This document shows positions 1 to 6,681 of a DNA stretch of 13,948 nucleotides, piece by piece. Position 1 is the stretch's first letter. Each line of letters opens with the position of its first letter. The notes under the pieces were generated by a model. That model searched no databases. It saw only the letters and a list, made by a program, of their open reading frames with translations, and had not been told where the DNA came from. Source of the DNA: Planctomycetota bacterium (lineage in GTDB: Bacteria > Planctomycetota > UBA1135 > GCA-002686595); the NCBI GenBank assembly GCA_029259675.1, contig JAJDES010000319.1, positions 1 through 13,948 on the forward strand. Reading direction: 5' to 3'. A program made the position numbers and the translations under genes.

Positions 1-1
1 C

Positions 2-1096
2 GGTGTCGATTACGACGGCTCGCTTTCGGATTTTGATTCTTCGCGCAATTACTCGATTCAGGAGTACGCCAACGATGTGGTCTTCCACCTCGTCGAGGCC
101 TGCCGAGAAGCTGAAATTGCGGCGCCTGCCGTGGTCACCGAATCCGGGCGGGCCCTTACGGCCCATCACTCGCTCCTGGTGACCGATGTCATTGGCGTTT
201 CCGATTTCTCCAGTCAGGAAGCCCCAAACGAGCTGCCCGATGCCGCTCCGGAGACCTTGAGGTACCTGCGCGATTTATCGGTGTCGGTCACTTCCGAAAA
301 CTACCAGGAGTCCTATCACGACGCCTTGCAGCTGCGCGAGGAGACGCTCACGCTCTTCAATGTGGGTCAAGTTGATTTGGAAACTCGCGCGTTGTGCGAA
401 GAGTATTATTGGCGCACGTGCAATGAGATTTTGCGCGAAACGCGCAAGCTGGAGTTCGTGCCGGATGACCTGAAGGATCTCGAGCGCGACATGGCCGATA
501 TGGCCTACATAAATTGCTCCATTTTCCAATCCATGCCCGACTCCTGGGCGATTCATCAATTATTCCCCGTGGTGCCCATTCACAGGCATAACGAAGAACC
601 GACTCGCAGGGCGATCTTGGGTGACATCACCTGTGATTCGGATGGGAAGATTGACCGTTTCATTGGATTGCACGGTGTCAAGAACACGCTCGAATTGCAT
701 CACAAGGAGCCGGGGAAACCCTACTACTTGGCCTTTTGCTTGATTGGCGCATACCAGGAAATCATGGGCGACATCCACAACTTGCTCGGCGACACCAACG
801 CCGTGCACGTCGGACTGGGCGACACCGGCAAACCGCGTATTTCGCATGTCGTGCGCGGAGACCGAGTGAAAGAAGTTCTGTCGTACATGGCCTACGACGA
901 CCGTGAATTGCAAAACAATGTACGCCGCCGGATTGAAGCGGCCATTGAGCAAGATCGCATCAGCTTTGAAGACGCGGCCGCATTGATGGCCCATTACGAG
1001 CAAGGACTAAGGGGCTACACCTATTTGCGGGAGAATGCCCCGTCCTTGCCTGCCAGTAACATCAAGAAGAACAACCCCATAAAGGAACCGAAGTGA
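2..1096 (+). CDS. speA: Biosynthetic arginine decarboxylase, C-terminal part (5' end outside window)
   Basis: This enzyme is a PLP-dependent fold-III decarboxylase that converts arginine to agmatine, the first step of the agmatine route to putrescine and polyamines. The reading frame is open from base 2, so the start lies outside the window; 364 codons are visible. The first residues (GVDYDG, then NYSIQEYAND) match the interior of SpeA. VTESGRALTAHHS is encoded at about 131-169, QSMPDSWAIHQLFPV at about 530-574, DITCDSDGKID at about 622-654 (it holds the conserved active-site Cys), and GAYQEIMGDIHNLLGDTNAV at about 745-804. These blocks occur in the same order in E. coli SpeA. The C-terminal tail after about base 1020 is not conserved. 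The stop TGA overlaps the GTG start of the next gene, so the two are probably co-transcribed and translationally coupled. Nothing suggests decay. The assignment is firm; the N-terminal PLP-binding barrel simply cannot be seen. Confidence 0.95.
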   Translation, partial: GVDYDGSLSDFDSSRNYSIQEYANDVVFHLVEACREAEIAAPAVVTESGRALTAHHSLLVTDVIGVSDFSSQEAPNELPDAAPETLRYLRDLSVSVTSENYQESYHDALQLREETLTLFNVGQVDLETRALCEEYYWRTCNEILRETRKLEFVPDDLKDLERDMADMAYINCSIFQSMPDSWAIHQLFPVVPIHRHNEEPTRRAILGDITCDSDGKIDRFIGLHGVKNTLELHHKEPGKPYYLAFCLIGAYQEIMGDIHNLLGDTNAVHVGLGDTGKPRISHVVRGDRVKEVLSYMAYDDRELQNNVRRRIEAAIEQDRISFEDAAALMAHYEQGLRGYTYLRENAPSLPASNIKKNNPIKEPK

Positions 1097-1602
1097 AGAT
1101 TTCCAAGAACTGTTTGGTCGAGATCGAGTACGAGCTGCGCAACCCCCAGGGTGAGGCTGTAGAGGCTTCAGAGGAAGATGGCCCGCTCGAATACCTGCAC
1201 GGGCATGGCCTCATGTTGCCTGGGCTGGAACGCGCCCTCGAAAACCGCAGCGCCGGCGAGCAGCTCGACCTGACCCTGGAACCCGAAGATGCCTTTGGTG
1301 ATCACGATCCGGAAGGGCTTTTCAGCGTTCCCCGCGCCGACCTACCGGCCGACGCCGAAATAGTCCCCGGAGACTTGCTGCCGATCGAACTGGAGGATGA
1401 GGATGGCAATCCCGTCGACTCCCTGGACATGCGCGTCATTGCGATCTCGCCGGATGCCGTGGACTTGGACGCCAACCACCCCCTGGCCGGTGTGCAAGTC
1501 GGCTGCAGCTTGAAAGTCCTCAGCGTGCGCGAAGCAACCGAGGAAGAAGTTGCCGAGCACTTGGCTGCGGCCGACGACCAGCACGACTGCAGCGACCATT
1601 AA
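1093..1602 (+). CDS. slyD: SlyD-like FKBP-type peptidyl-prolyl cis-trans isomerase
   Basis: This 169-residue protein is a cytoplasmic prolyl isomerase and chaperone of the SlyD type. The split FKBP domain is visible at residues 1-69 (PLEYLHGHG at 31-39, LPGLERAL at 42-49, LEPEDAFG at 62-69) and 127-149 (NHPLAG at 128-133, VREAT at 145-149). Between them lies the insert-in-flap chaperone domain, about residues 70-127. E. coli SlyD ends in a long His/Cys-rich nickel-binding tail; here the tail is only DDQHDCSDH, with two His and one Cys, so strong metal storage is doubtful. The start is GTG at 1093, within the last codons of speA (GTGA overlap, 4 nt), which implies translational coupling. The downstream hairpin at 1759-1795 probably ends the unit. 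No signal peptide is seen. The family assignment is secure; the link to polyamine synthesis rests on the overlap alone. Confidence 0.93.
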   Translation: MKISKNCLVEIEYELRNPQGEAVEASEEDGPLEYLHGHGLMLPGLERALENRSAGEQLDLTLEPEDAFGDHDPEGLFSVPRADLPADAEIVPGDLLPIELEDEDGNPVDSLDMRVIAISPDAVDLDANHPLAGVQVGCSLKVLSVREATEEEVAEHLAAADDQHDCSDH

Positions 1603-1758
1603 TCCAGTTAGCCTCTCCTGGTGGTGCAGTTGATGTTTGGTTCGGATTGAACGTCTAGTCATCCAACTTGCTGAGGCTTGCGCAAGTTCATTGCCGGCGA
1701 GTGACCGATTCATTGCGGCTATAGCATTCAGAGTCGTTACTAGATCAAGTGGACATAA

Positions 1759-1795
1759 AAGAAGAGCGGCGCCCGCTGGGGACGCCGCTCTTCTT
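1759..1795. terminator. Bidirectional intrinsic terminator between slyD and the Cys-repeat gene
   Basis: The arms AAGAAGAGCGGCG (1759-1771) and CGCCGCTCTTCTT (1783-1795) pair perfectly over 13 bp around an 11-nt loop. Read on the minus strand the right flank is TTCTTTTAT; on the plus strand it is TTCTTGTTTATT. Both are T-rich enough to release RNA polymerase. The element lies between the convergent ends of slyD (stop 1602) and the minus-strand gene (stop 1847), so it likely serves both. Confidence 0.85.
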
Positions 1796-1872
1796 GTTTA
1801 TTCACTCAGCGATCCGCCCCTGTGGGCGAACGCGCGCAAAATCAGTCTAGTTGCTGACTTTGGTTTTCGAGC

Positions 1873-2119
1873 ATTCGCCGGCCTCGGCACTTGCTTTGGT
1901 GCTGCACTCGGACTTGGCTGCGGCCCCGGTTGAGCACTCCTTGGTGGCTGCTGCCTTCGTTCCGCACTCGGACTTAGCTGCGGCCTCGGTCGAGCAGCAT
2001 TCTTTGGTGGCTGCTGCTTCGGTGCTGCACTCAGACTTGGCTGCGGCTTCGGTCGAGCACTCCTTGCTGGAAGCTGCTTTCGTTCCGCATTCGGACTTAG
2101 CGGCGGCCTCGGTGCTGCA
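1873..2119 (-). repeat. 30-bp tandem repeat encoding 10-residue Cys units
   Basis: Within the C-terminal part of the interrupted gene, Cys recurs every 10 residues (30 bp). There are eight units of the type CSTEAAAKSE or CGTKAAATKE, with one extra Cys (ECCS) in the middle of the run and one 11-residue unit (CSTKASAEAGE) at the end. The EAAAK core is a strong helix former. At the DNA level the units are near-identical, which favours slippage or unequal exchange. The array is continuous coding sequence without spacers. Confidence 0.85.
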
Positions 2120-2554
2120 AGCTGCTTTGGATTCGCATGAAGCTTCCGAACTGGCCTGGGTGGCTCCGTCCTTCTTGCTCATGTCGAAGCCACACTCAGC
2201 CCAAAAGGCGTTGGATGCCACAAGAACCTTCAAACCACCGATGGCCTCGTCACCACTGAGAACGAAGTCACCCACGACAATGGACTCGATCTCACCGGCC
2301 TTCACCAAGCTGGTGAATTCTTTGAGGATGCATCCCGAGGAGAGGGCCTTATCAACGTTGGAGGCGAGGGTCTTCTCGCAGTTGCGGCTTTCCTCACAGG
2401 CTGCCTTGATGCGGGTTGCGGTGGTGCTGACGAGGGCGGCCTCCACTGCTGCGTAGGCGTCCTTTTTCATCAGCTTCTTGCCCTTGACCATCACGCCGGA
2501 AATGCGGGTCTCGGTCATGAGGGTGGCAAGTTGACGACGCACGCAAGGCTCTTT

Positions 2555-2803
2555 GGCGGCAGCAAGCTCAGCCTTGGCACCGGAGCATTCGCCCTCGGCA
2601 GCCAATGTGGCCTTGGTCTTTGAGCATTCTTCGCCAGCGGCGGCAAGGGTGGCCTTGGCGCTTGAGCATTCTGACTTGGCCTTCGAGCACTCTTCACCGG
2701 CGGCGGCAAGGGTGGCCTTGGCGAAAGAGCATTCCGACTTGGCCTACGAGAACTCTTCACCGCCGGAGGCGAGGGTGGCTTAGGCTTCCGAGCACTCGGA
2801 CTT
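2555..2803 (-). repeat. 21-bp/63-bp repeat encoding Ala/Cys heptads, containing both premature stops
   Basis: The reading frame resolves into 7-residue steps: KSECSEA, then (stop)ATLASG, GEEFS(stop)A, KSECSFA, KATLAAA, GEECSKA, KSECSSA, KATLAAA, GEECSKT, a 13-residue unit with one residue lost, and KAELAAA. Three heptads make a 63-bp super-unit. Leu or Cys is at position 4 and Ala at position 7 of each heptad, as expected for a coiled coil with Ala/Cys core positions. All visible damage (two stops, one Cys-to-Phe change, SG for AA) is in one super-unit. Confidence 0.8.
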
Positions 2804-2968
2804 GGCAGCGGCTTCGGTCTTGGTGCAGGAACCGGCCTTTTCGGCCTCTACACTGGCGAGGGTGGCCGCATCACAGCTCTTCTTAGCAGCCTTGTCGCAG
2901 GATTGTGCGTCCGCCGGCGCTGCGAAGAGAGCGAGGGCGAGGGCGAATGTTGTGAACTTCATTGTCAT

Positions 2969-3497
2969 GGGAATTTATTCGAGATGGGCCGGTTTGAGGG
3001 CCCGATCCTGGTTGCGTCCGTCGAGGTGTTGCGGTGAATCTGAGCCTAAAGGCCGAGCGCCGGTCCAAGCTGAGTCGGGTGACCCGTGTCAACGAGAGGA
3101 GGTCCGGCTTGTGGATCGGTTACGAGACTGACGAGCAATTGTGATCGGCAGTTGGTGGAAATTGTCACTTCTTGGGTTTGTTTGAAGCGATTCCTTGCGG
3201 CGGGCGAGAAACGGTTTCTCAGCCCTGATCGCGCTCGGCTAGCTAGCCATGCTACTCCAGGTCACCCCAACTGCCCAGCCGCTCCGGTCCCATCGAACAT
3301 TTGAACTGCGGAAATGGACCCGAATGGCGTTAGGGTTGCTTCCTGGACACCCAGGAGCCTTTGGTCGATGCCGAGCGCCCTCAATCCCAGTCCGCGGGGT
3401 TGAATCCGCTGCCCCACGGCCCTCGCTCGCCCAGCGACCGGATTGAGACCGGGAATCCGGGCGACCACATCCCCTGAATGGCCACGCTCCCGGCCCC
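2969..3497. other. Intergenic stretch of 529 bp with no convincing gene
   Basis: No frame here has a credible start, ribosome site and protein-like composition together; the open frames are short and Arg/Pro-rich, typical of chance frames in GC-rich DNA. Three inverted repeats stand out. GAGAAAC/GTTTCTC (3206-3212 / 3214-3220) has a one-base centre. The perfect 12-bp palindrome GGCTAGCTAGCC lies at 3237-3248. CCGGATT/AATCCGG (3438-3444 / 3454-3460) lies just beyond the transporter stop and could be a weak minus-strand terminator, although it has no T-run. The promoter of the Cys-repeat gene must lie in the left part, but no clear -35/-10 pair is visible. Confidence 0.5.
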
Positions 3498-4268
3498 TCA
3501 GGCCAAGGGTGCGCCCGATGGCGCCCGATCCGACTCGAGCTTGAGAAATTTGCGCAGCATCCCGCGGCCCAAGTAGATAAGGGGAGTATCGAGGGCGGCC
3601 AACAAGAGCTTGCAAGCATAGACGGCAACAATCACTTCCATCACAGCGCTCCAGGGCATGTCGAAGGCCAGGGGCAGGAAGATCGAATTGACAACGATGG
3701 TGTCCACAAGTTGGCTGATTGCGGTCGAGCCGTTGTTGCGAATCCACATGTGGCGCCCTTTGGTGACGCGCCACCAAAAGTGGTACAGGCGCACATCAAA
3801 AAGTTGAGCAATCAAGTAGGCCGACATCGATGCAAAAAGCAGGGTCGCCGGATACTGAAAAGTGACTTCAAATGCGGACTGCAGCTCCTTCGGCCCCAAG
3901 GTTTCGGAGCTCCAAATGGACGCGGGAGGCAATTCCTTGGCGATGTGCACAATACCGAGCATCAGGACGCTCATCCCAAAGCCGAACCACACCATGATTT
4001 CGGCCTTGCGGCGGCCCCACACTTCCGCCGTCAAATCGGTTGCCAGGAAAGTCAGCGGGTAGGTCAGGATTCCGGTTGTCAACGCCAGGGGCCCCGAGCC
4101 GGGCATCCAGGCGGGGCGCCCATCTGGAAACACTTCGAATAGCTTGACTCCAACGATGTTGGTCAACACCAAGACCACGCAAAAAAGCGCCGTTAGCGCC
4201 GCGTAGGAACCATCGCGGCGACGAGCCAATTGACGGACTGGATCTTCGTTGGATTCGGTTCTGAGCAT
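3498..4268 (-). CDS. yhhQ: Queuosine-precursor transporter, YhhQ/VUT family (DUF165)
   Basis: This 256-residue inner-membrane protein belongs to the COG1738 family, whose E. coli member YhhQ imports the queuosine precursors preQ0 and preQ1 for tRNA modification. Visible family blocks are TNIVGVKLFEVF at 36-47, TTGILTYPLTFLATDLTAEV at 64-83 followed by WGRRKAE, QLFDVRLYHFW at 155-165, and RNNGSTAISQLVDT at 177-190. The segment NSIFLPLAF follows. About six hydrophobic segments are present (around 24-48, 62-80, 91-110, 138-156, 185-202, 208-235). The N-terminus, 20 charged residues before the first helix, is somewhat longer than in E. coli (221 residues). ATG 4268 has a strong ribosome site, which fixes the start. 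The gene stands alone and is divergent from the 4503 gene. No queuosine biosynthesis gene or preQ1 riboswitch is seen nearby, so the substrate is inferred from family only. Confidence 0.9.
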   Translation of the reverse strand: MLRTESNEDPVRQLARRRDGSYAALTALFCVVLVLTNIVGVKLFEVFPDGRPAWMPGSGPLALTTGILTYPLTFLATDLTAEVWGRRKAEIMVWFGFGMSVLMLGIVHIAKELPPASIWSSETLGPKELQSAFEVTFQYPATLLFASMSAYLIAQLFDVRLYHFWWRVTKGRHMWIRNNGSTAISQLVDTIVVNSIFLPLAFDMPWSAVMEVIVAVYACKLLLAALDTPLIYLGRGMLRKFLKLESDRAPSGAPLA

Positions 4269-4273
4269 GACAT

Positions 4274-4281
4274 CCCCTCCC
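4274..4281 (-). promoter_or_regulatory. Shine-Dalgarno site of the yhhQ-like gene
   Basis: The minus strand reads GGGAGGGG, 5 nt before ATG 4268. It is the clearest ribosome-binding site in the window and supports this start for the transporter; most other genes here have weak or no such site. Confidence 0.65.
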
Positions 4282-4502
4282 GACGGCGGCCCGGCAGCCT
4301 AGCCTCGAGCGTGCCCAAGCCCAAGCCGCAGGTCTGGCCGGGGCCTGTGCGCGAGTCCGGCACTCCCTAGGCGGCCATGGAAGGGGCAGCCGCCGGCACC
4401 CGCCCTTGAACAATCGCGCGAACGGGCACGATACCGCTAGAATTCGCGCCCCCGCCTGGTGATCCGCGCCCGGCGCCCGAACCCCTCACCGATACTTAGC
4501 CG

Positions 4503-4982
4503 ATGCAGCCTGTCGACGAATATCTGAACGACACTTCGCCCGAACGTTTCCTTCACATCTACGAGTGCTTGGCCGAGCGCGGATTTGGCCCGCTCGACGG
4601 TGAAGTGGCGAAGCTGCTCAAATTTCGTCCCCAAGCGATACGCAAGTTGCCGATGGATCAACGTGCGAAGAAGGCGCGGAGCCTGCTGCAGCATCGCTCC
4701 GATTTGGCCTATGAGCTGCTCGGGAGCTACTTGATCAAGACCAATCGCGACTTGATCACAGACTTCCTCGACGCCACCGGTATCGAACACGACGAGGGCA
4801 TGATCGAGGATGTCGAAGAGGGCCTTCCGGACGAGAGCAAGCTGGAAGCAACGGTCTCCGAGCTCGATCAAAAGCACACGCCGGAAGACGTGACCCTTTA
4901 CCTGTCCATGTGCGCGTATCAGTGGCCCCAAAGCGAGGGCCTGCAAAAGCTGTGGAAGGCGCGCAGCGCAGCCAAGACTTGA
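4503..4982 (+). CDS. Small acidic helical protein of unknown function
   Basis: This 159-residue protein is not one I can assign to a named family. It is predicted cytoplasmic, with no signal peptide or membrane segment. It is mostly amphipathic helix, with Ser-Pro-Glu near residue 12, a basic middle (RKLPMDQRAKKARSLLQHR, about 47-65) and an acidic stretch (EHDEGMIEDVEEGLPDESK, 95-113). The phrase FLDATGIEHDEGMIED followed by LPDESKLEATVSEL looks like a conserved block; from memory similar hypothetical proteins occur in other environmental bacteria, but I cannot check this. ATG 4503 is the only sensible start, without an evident Shine-Dalgarno site. The gene is monocistronic, divergent from the transporter and convergent with the EF-P gene. 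Codon use is like that of its neighbours, so it is likely real. Confidence 0.75.
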   Translation: MQPVDEYLNDTSPERFLHIYECLAERGFGPLDGEVAKLLKFRPQAIRKLPMDQRAKKARSLLQHRSDLAYELLGSYLIKTNRDLITDFLDATGIEHDEGMIEDVEEGLPDESKLEATVSELDQKHTPEDVTLYLSMCAYQWPQSEGLQKLWKARSAAKT

Positions 4983-5051
4983 GCGGAGCCCCGGCGCCCA
5001 ATCGTAGCGCCGCATTCACATGGTTGCTCACCGGGAGCCCGCGCGCTCGGT

Positions 5052-5068
5052 GCGCCGTTTTTCGGCGC
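5052..5068. terminator. Weak hairpin between convergent genes
   Basis: GCGCCG (5052-5057) pairs with CGGCGC (5063-5068) around a TTTTT loop, between the stops of the 4503 gene (4982) and the EF-P gene (5093). There is no T-run after either arm, so termination activity is uncertain. Confidence 0.3.
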
Positions 5069-5092
5069 TGCAACAAACTCGCCTTTGCGTAA

Positions 5093-5665
5093 CTAGTCTC
5101 GCACGCGCTCCACAAAGTGCCCGTCGCGCGTATCGACGCGAACCGTTTCACCAGCGGTCAAGTAAGCCGGCACTTGAATTTCCAGACCCGTCTGCAATAC
5201 GGCGCGCTTGAGCTGGGCCTTGGCTGTCGCACCCTTAATGACGGGATCGGTTTCGGTCACGACCAAATCGACTGTATTCGGCATCAAGATGCCGACAACT
5301 TTGTCATCGATAATCTGGGCCCGCAGGCCCTCAATACCGTCCAGCAAGTAGCCGATGGCATCTCCCAAATCGCTCTCTCCAAGATCGAATTGCTCGAAGG
5401 TGACTCCGTCCATGAAGTACCAACGCGATCCGTCGCTATAGAGGTAGTTGGCTTCGTGCTGCTCAACGTCAACCGGCTCGAAGGTTGTGCCGCTGCGCAT
5501 GGAATCCGACATTAACTGCCCCGTGAGCAAATTGCGCAAGCGCGTTTTTGCAATGACGGAAGCCCCGCGAGCTGTCGGCGTGCTGAAACTCACGTCCACG
5601 ATCATGCAGGGGGAACTCTTGTACAGAAGACAGAGACCGCGCTTGAAATCACTTACTTCGATCAT
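5093..5665 (-). CDS. efp: Elongation factor P family protein with EfpL/YeiP-type loop (Arg33)
   Basis: This 190-residue factor binds ribosomes stalled on polyproline and similar motifs and stimulates peptide-bond formation. All three domains are seen: N-terminal KOW-like (1-65, with RNLLTG at 44-49), OB domain II (about 66-128, with FMDGVTFEQFDL at 84-95), and OB domain III (about 129-188, with TDPVIKGATAKAQLK at 139-153, LQTGLEIQVPAYL and the terminal VDTRDGHFVERV). The domain I loop that enters the peptidyl-transferase centre reads STPTARGAS (28-36). Canonical EF-P has a PGKG-type loop with a modified Lys; this loop instead matches the SPTARGA signature of E. coli EfpL (YeiP), also about 190 residues, with Arg at 33. 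The rest, e.g. RNLLTG, is more like ordinary EF-P. I chose ATG 5665, where homology begins; ATG 5728 or the upstream frame to 5872 would add a basic, non-conserved extension and overlap mutM. No EpmA, EpmB or EarP gene is in the window. Confidence 0.9.
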   Translation of the reverse strand: MIEVSDFKRGLCLLYKSSPCMIVDVSFSTPTARGASVIAKTRLRNLLTGQLMSDSMRSGTTFEPVDVEQHEANYLYSDGSRWYFMDGVTFEQFDLGESDLGDAIGYLLDGIEGLRAQIIDDKVVGILMPNTVDLVVTETDPVIKGATAKAQLKRAVLQTGLEIQVPAYLTAGETVRVDTRDGHFVERVRD

Positions 5666-5826
5666 CGGAATGCGAACCGGCTCGTGGGGATCTTGATCCG
5701 AGTCGTCGGCGACGCCCCGGGGTTTCATGGACAGCTGCCGCAGATGGCGGCGAGAGCGCAAGAGTTTGCGGATCCGAGCCCTTAGCGGACCGATCAATTT
5801 GGAAAAACTGCGGTCGCGCCGAAGTC

Positions 5827-6681
5827 CTAGGTCGTTGATTTGGCCCGTGGAGCGGGCTGACAGCGCGTACACAGGTGCGTTCCCCTTTGCCCAACGGTGA
5901 TCTTGCGAATCGAGCGGCCGCAGGTGCGGCAGGGTTTTCCCGTCCGACCGTAGACCTGAAATTGAGCTTGGTAGCTGCCCGGCTGCCCCTCGGGCGTGCG
6001 ATAGAAGGTGTCGAAGCTCGAACCTTCACGCTCGATTGCTTGCCGCAGAATGGACTGAATCGCCGCATGCAATTCGAAAGCGCGGGCGCGTGGGACACGG
6101 TCGCTGCGTCGAAGCGGATGCAAGCCGGCTCGAAATAAGGACTCATCTACATAGATGTTTCCCAGTCCGGCCAGGAAACTTTGATCGAGTAGCAGCGGCT
6201 TGAGCATGCGCTTGCGCTCGCGCAATGCCGCCGAAAACCATTCGGCACGGAATTCATCGCCCAGGGGCTCGGGCCCTAAGCTTGCAAAGACCTGGCCGGG
6301 CTCGGCGGCCCACGTCAAGCGACCGAACTTGCGCACATCGATAAAGTGAAAACGGTTTCCGTCATCGAGATCGAGCGAGATGCGCGTGTAGGGATTCGGC
6401 TCGACGTCCTGCTTCTCAACATGCATCCGCCCGGTCATCCGCAGGTGCCCGACGAGGCAACCGGCACTGCGGCCCAGGTCGTCTTCAAGGTCAAAGACAA
6501 TGTATTTGGCTCGGCGCCAAATGCGCGTCAACTTTTGGCCAACGACACACTTGGCAAAGCGCGCGCGACTCAAGCCGCCCAAACTGCGCAGCCAGCGAAC
6601 GTCCACGGCTTGAATTCGTCGCCCCTCCAAGGCGGGCCGAATCAAGCGCGCAACAGTTTCGACTTCGGGTAATTCGGGCAA
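5827..6681 (-). CDS. mutM: Formamidopyrimidine-DNA glycosylase (Fpg/MutM)
   Basis: This 284-residue base-excision repair enzyme removes 8-oxoguanine and formamidopyrimidines and nicks the abasic site. All key elements are visible. The mature N-terminus PELPEVETV has the catalytic Pro2 and Glu3. The hairpin lysine is in WRRAKY (Lys59, equivalent to E. coli Lys57). HLRMTGRM is at 79-86, DVRKFG and LGPEPLGDEF follow, and GLGNIYVDESLFRAGLHP forms the helix-two-turn-helix. The C-terminal zinc finger is CRTCG...CTRC, with the conserved QRGT before its third Cys. The start must be TTG 6681, because Pro2 has to follow the initiator; no better start fits. The gene lies 96 bp after the DUF983 gene and 161 bp before the EF-P gene on the same strand, so a common operon is possible. 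It is complete, slightly longer than E. coli MutM (269). Confidence 0.96.
   Translation of the reverse strand: MPELPEVETVARLIRPALEGRRIQAVDVRWLRSLGGLSRARFAKCVVGQKLTRIWRRAKYIVFDLEDDLGRSAGCLVGHLRMTGRMHVEKQDVEPNPYTRISLDLDDGNRFHFIDVRKFGRLTWAAEPGQVFASLGPEPLGDEFRAEWFSAALRERKRMLKPLLLDQSFLAGLGNIYVDESLFRAGLHPLRRSDRVPRARAFELHAAIQSILRQAIEREGSSFDTFYRTPEGQPGSYQAQFQVYGRTGKPCRTCGRSIRKITVGQRGTHLCTRCQPAPRAKSTT

Larger units (their letters stand above)
1847..2968 (-). pseudogene. Exported Cys-rich repeat protein, reading frame broken by two in-frame stops
   Basis: From ATG 2968 (or ATG 2962) the minus strand encodes a clear signal peptide (MKFTTFALALALFAAPADA, cut before QS). The frame then meets TAA at 2782-2780 and TAG at 2746-2744, and stays open in the same frame to TAG at 1849-1847. 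Read through, it is about 371 residues with 25 Cys. It has three parts. Heptad-like repeats (KATLAAA / GEECSKA / KSECSSA) span about residues 56-139. A non-repetitive domain follows, about 140-270, with Cys near GCILKEF and WAECGF. Then come 10-residue repeats CSTEAAAKSE / CGTKAAATKE. Both stops fall where the repeat predicts Lys (AAG), and between them an expected Cys (TGC) is TTC. No ATG, GTG or TTG follows the TAG until TTG 2605, which would give 252 residues without an export signal. I do not recognise a family. Decay, an assembly error or readthrough are all possible; because the normal stop is also TAG, a general recoding of TAG is unlikely. The hairpin at 1759-1795 is intact. Confidence 0.7.

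Noticed and set aside
1744..1860. Small RNA ending at the 1759-1795 hairpin
   Set aside because: The hairpin is explained as a shared terminator for convergent genes; no promoter or second structure supports a separate RNA.
1873..2803. Possible CRISPR array or plus-strand repeat protein
   Set aside because: The repeats are contiguous without unique spacers and keep a minus-strand reading frame. The plus-strand open frames here (such as 1851-2456 with HSDLAAAS units) are mirror images of the repeat and have no start context or protein-like logic.
3390..3415. tRNA-like T-loop (GGGGTTGAATCC)
   Set aside because: No acceptor, D or anticodon arm can be paired around it on either strand.
3239..3777. 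Minus-strand open frames beyond the transporter stop
   Set aside because: They overlap the transporter in other frames and are Arg/Pro/Gly-rich, typical of shadow frames in GC-rich coding DNA.
4269..4502. preQ1 riboswitch upstream of the YhhQ-like transporter
   Set aside because: I looked for the short preQ1-I pattern with its A-rich tail; the region is GC-rich and shows no such arrangement, only a ribosome-binding site.
5666..5872. N-terminal extension of the EF-P-family protein
   Set aside because: The frame is open to 5872, but the extra 69 residues are Arg-rich and non-homologous and overlap the end of mutM; EF-P homology begins exactly at ATG 5665.
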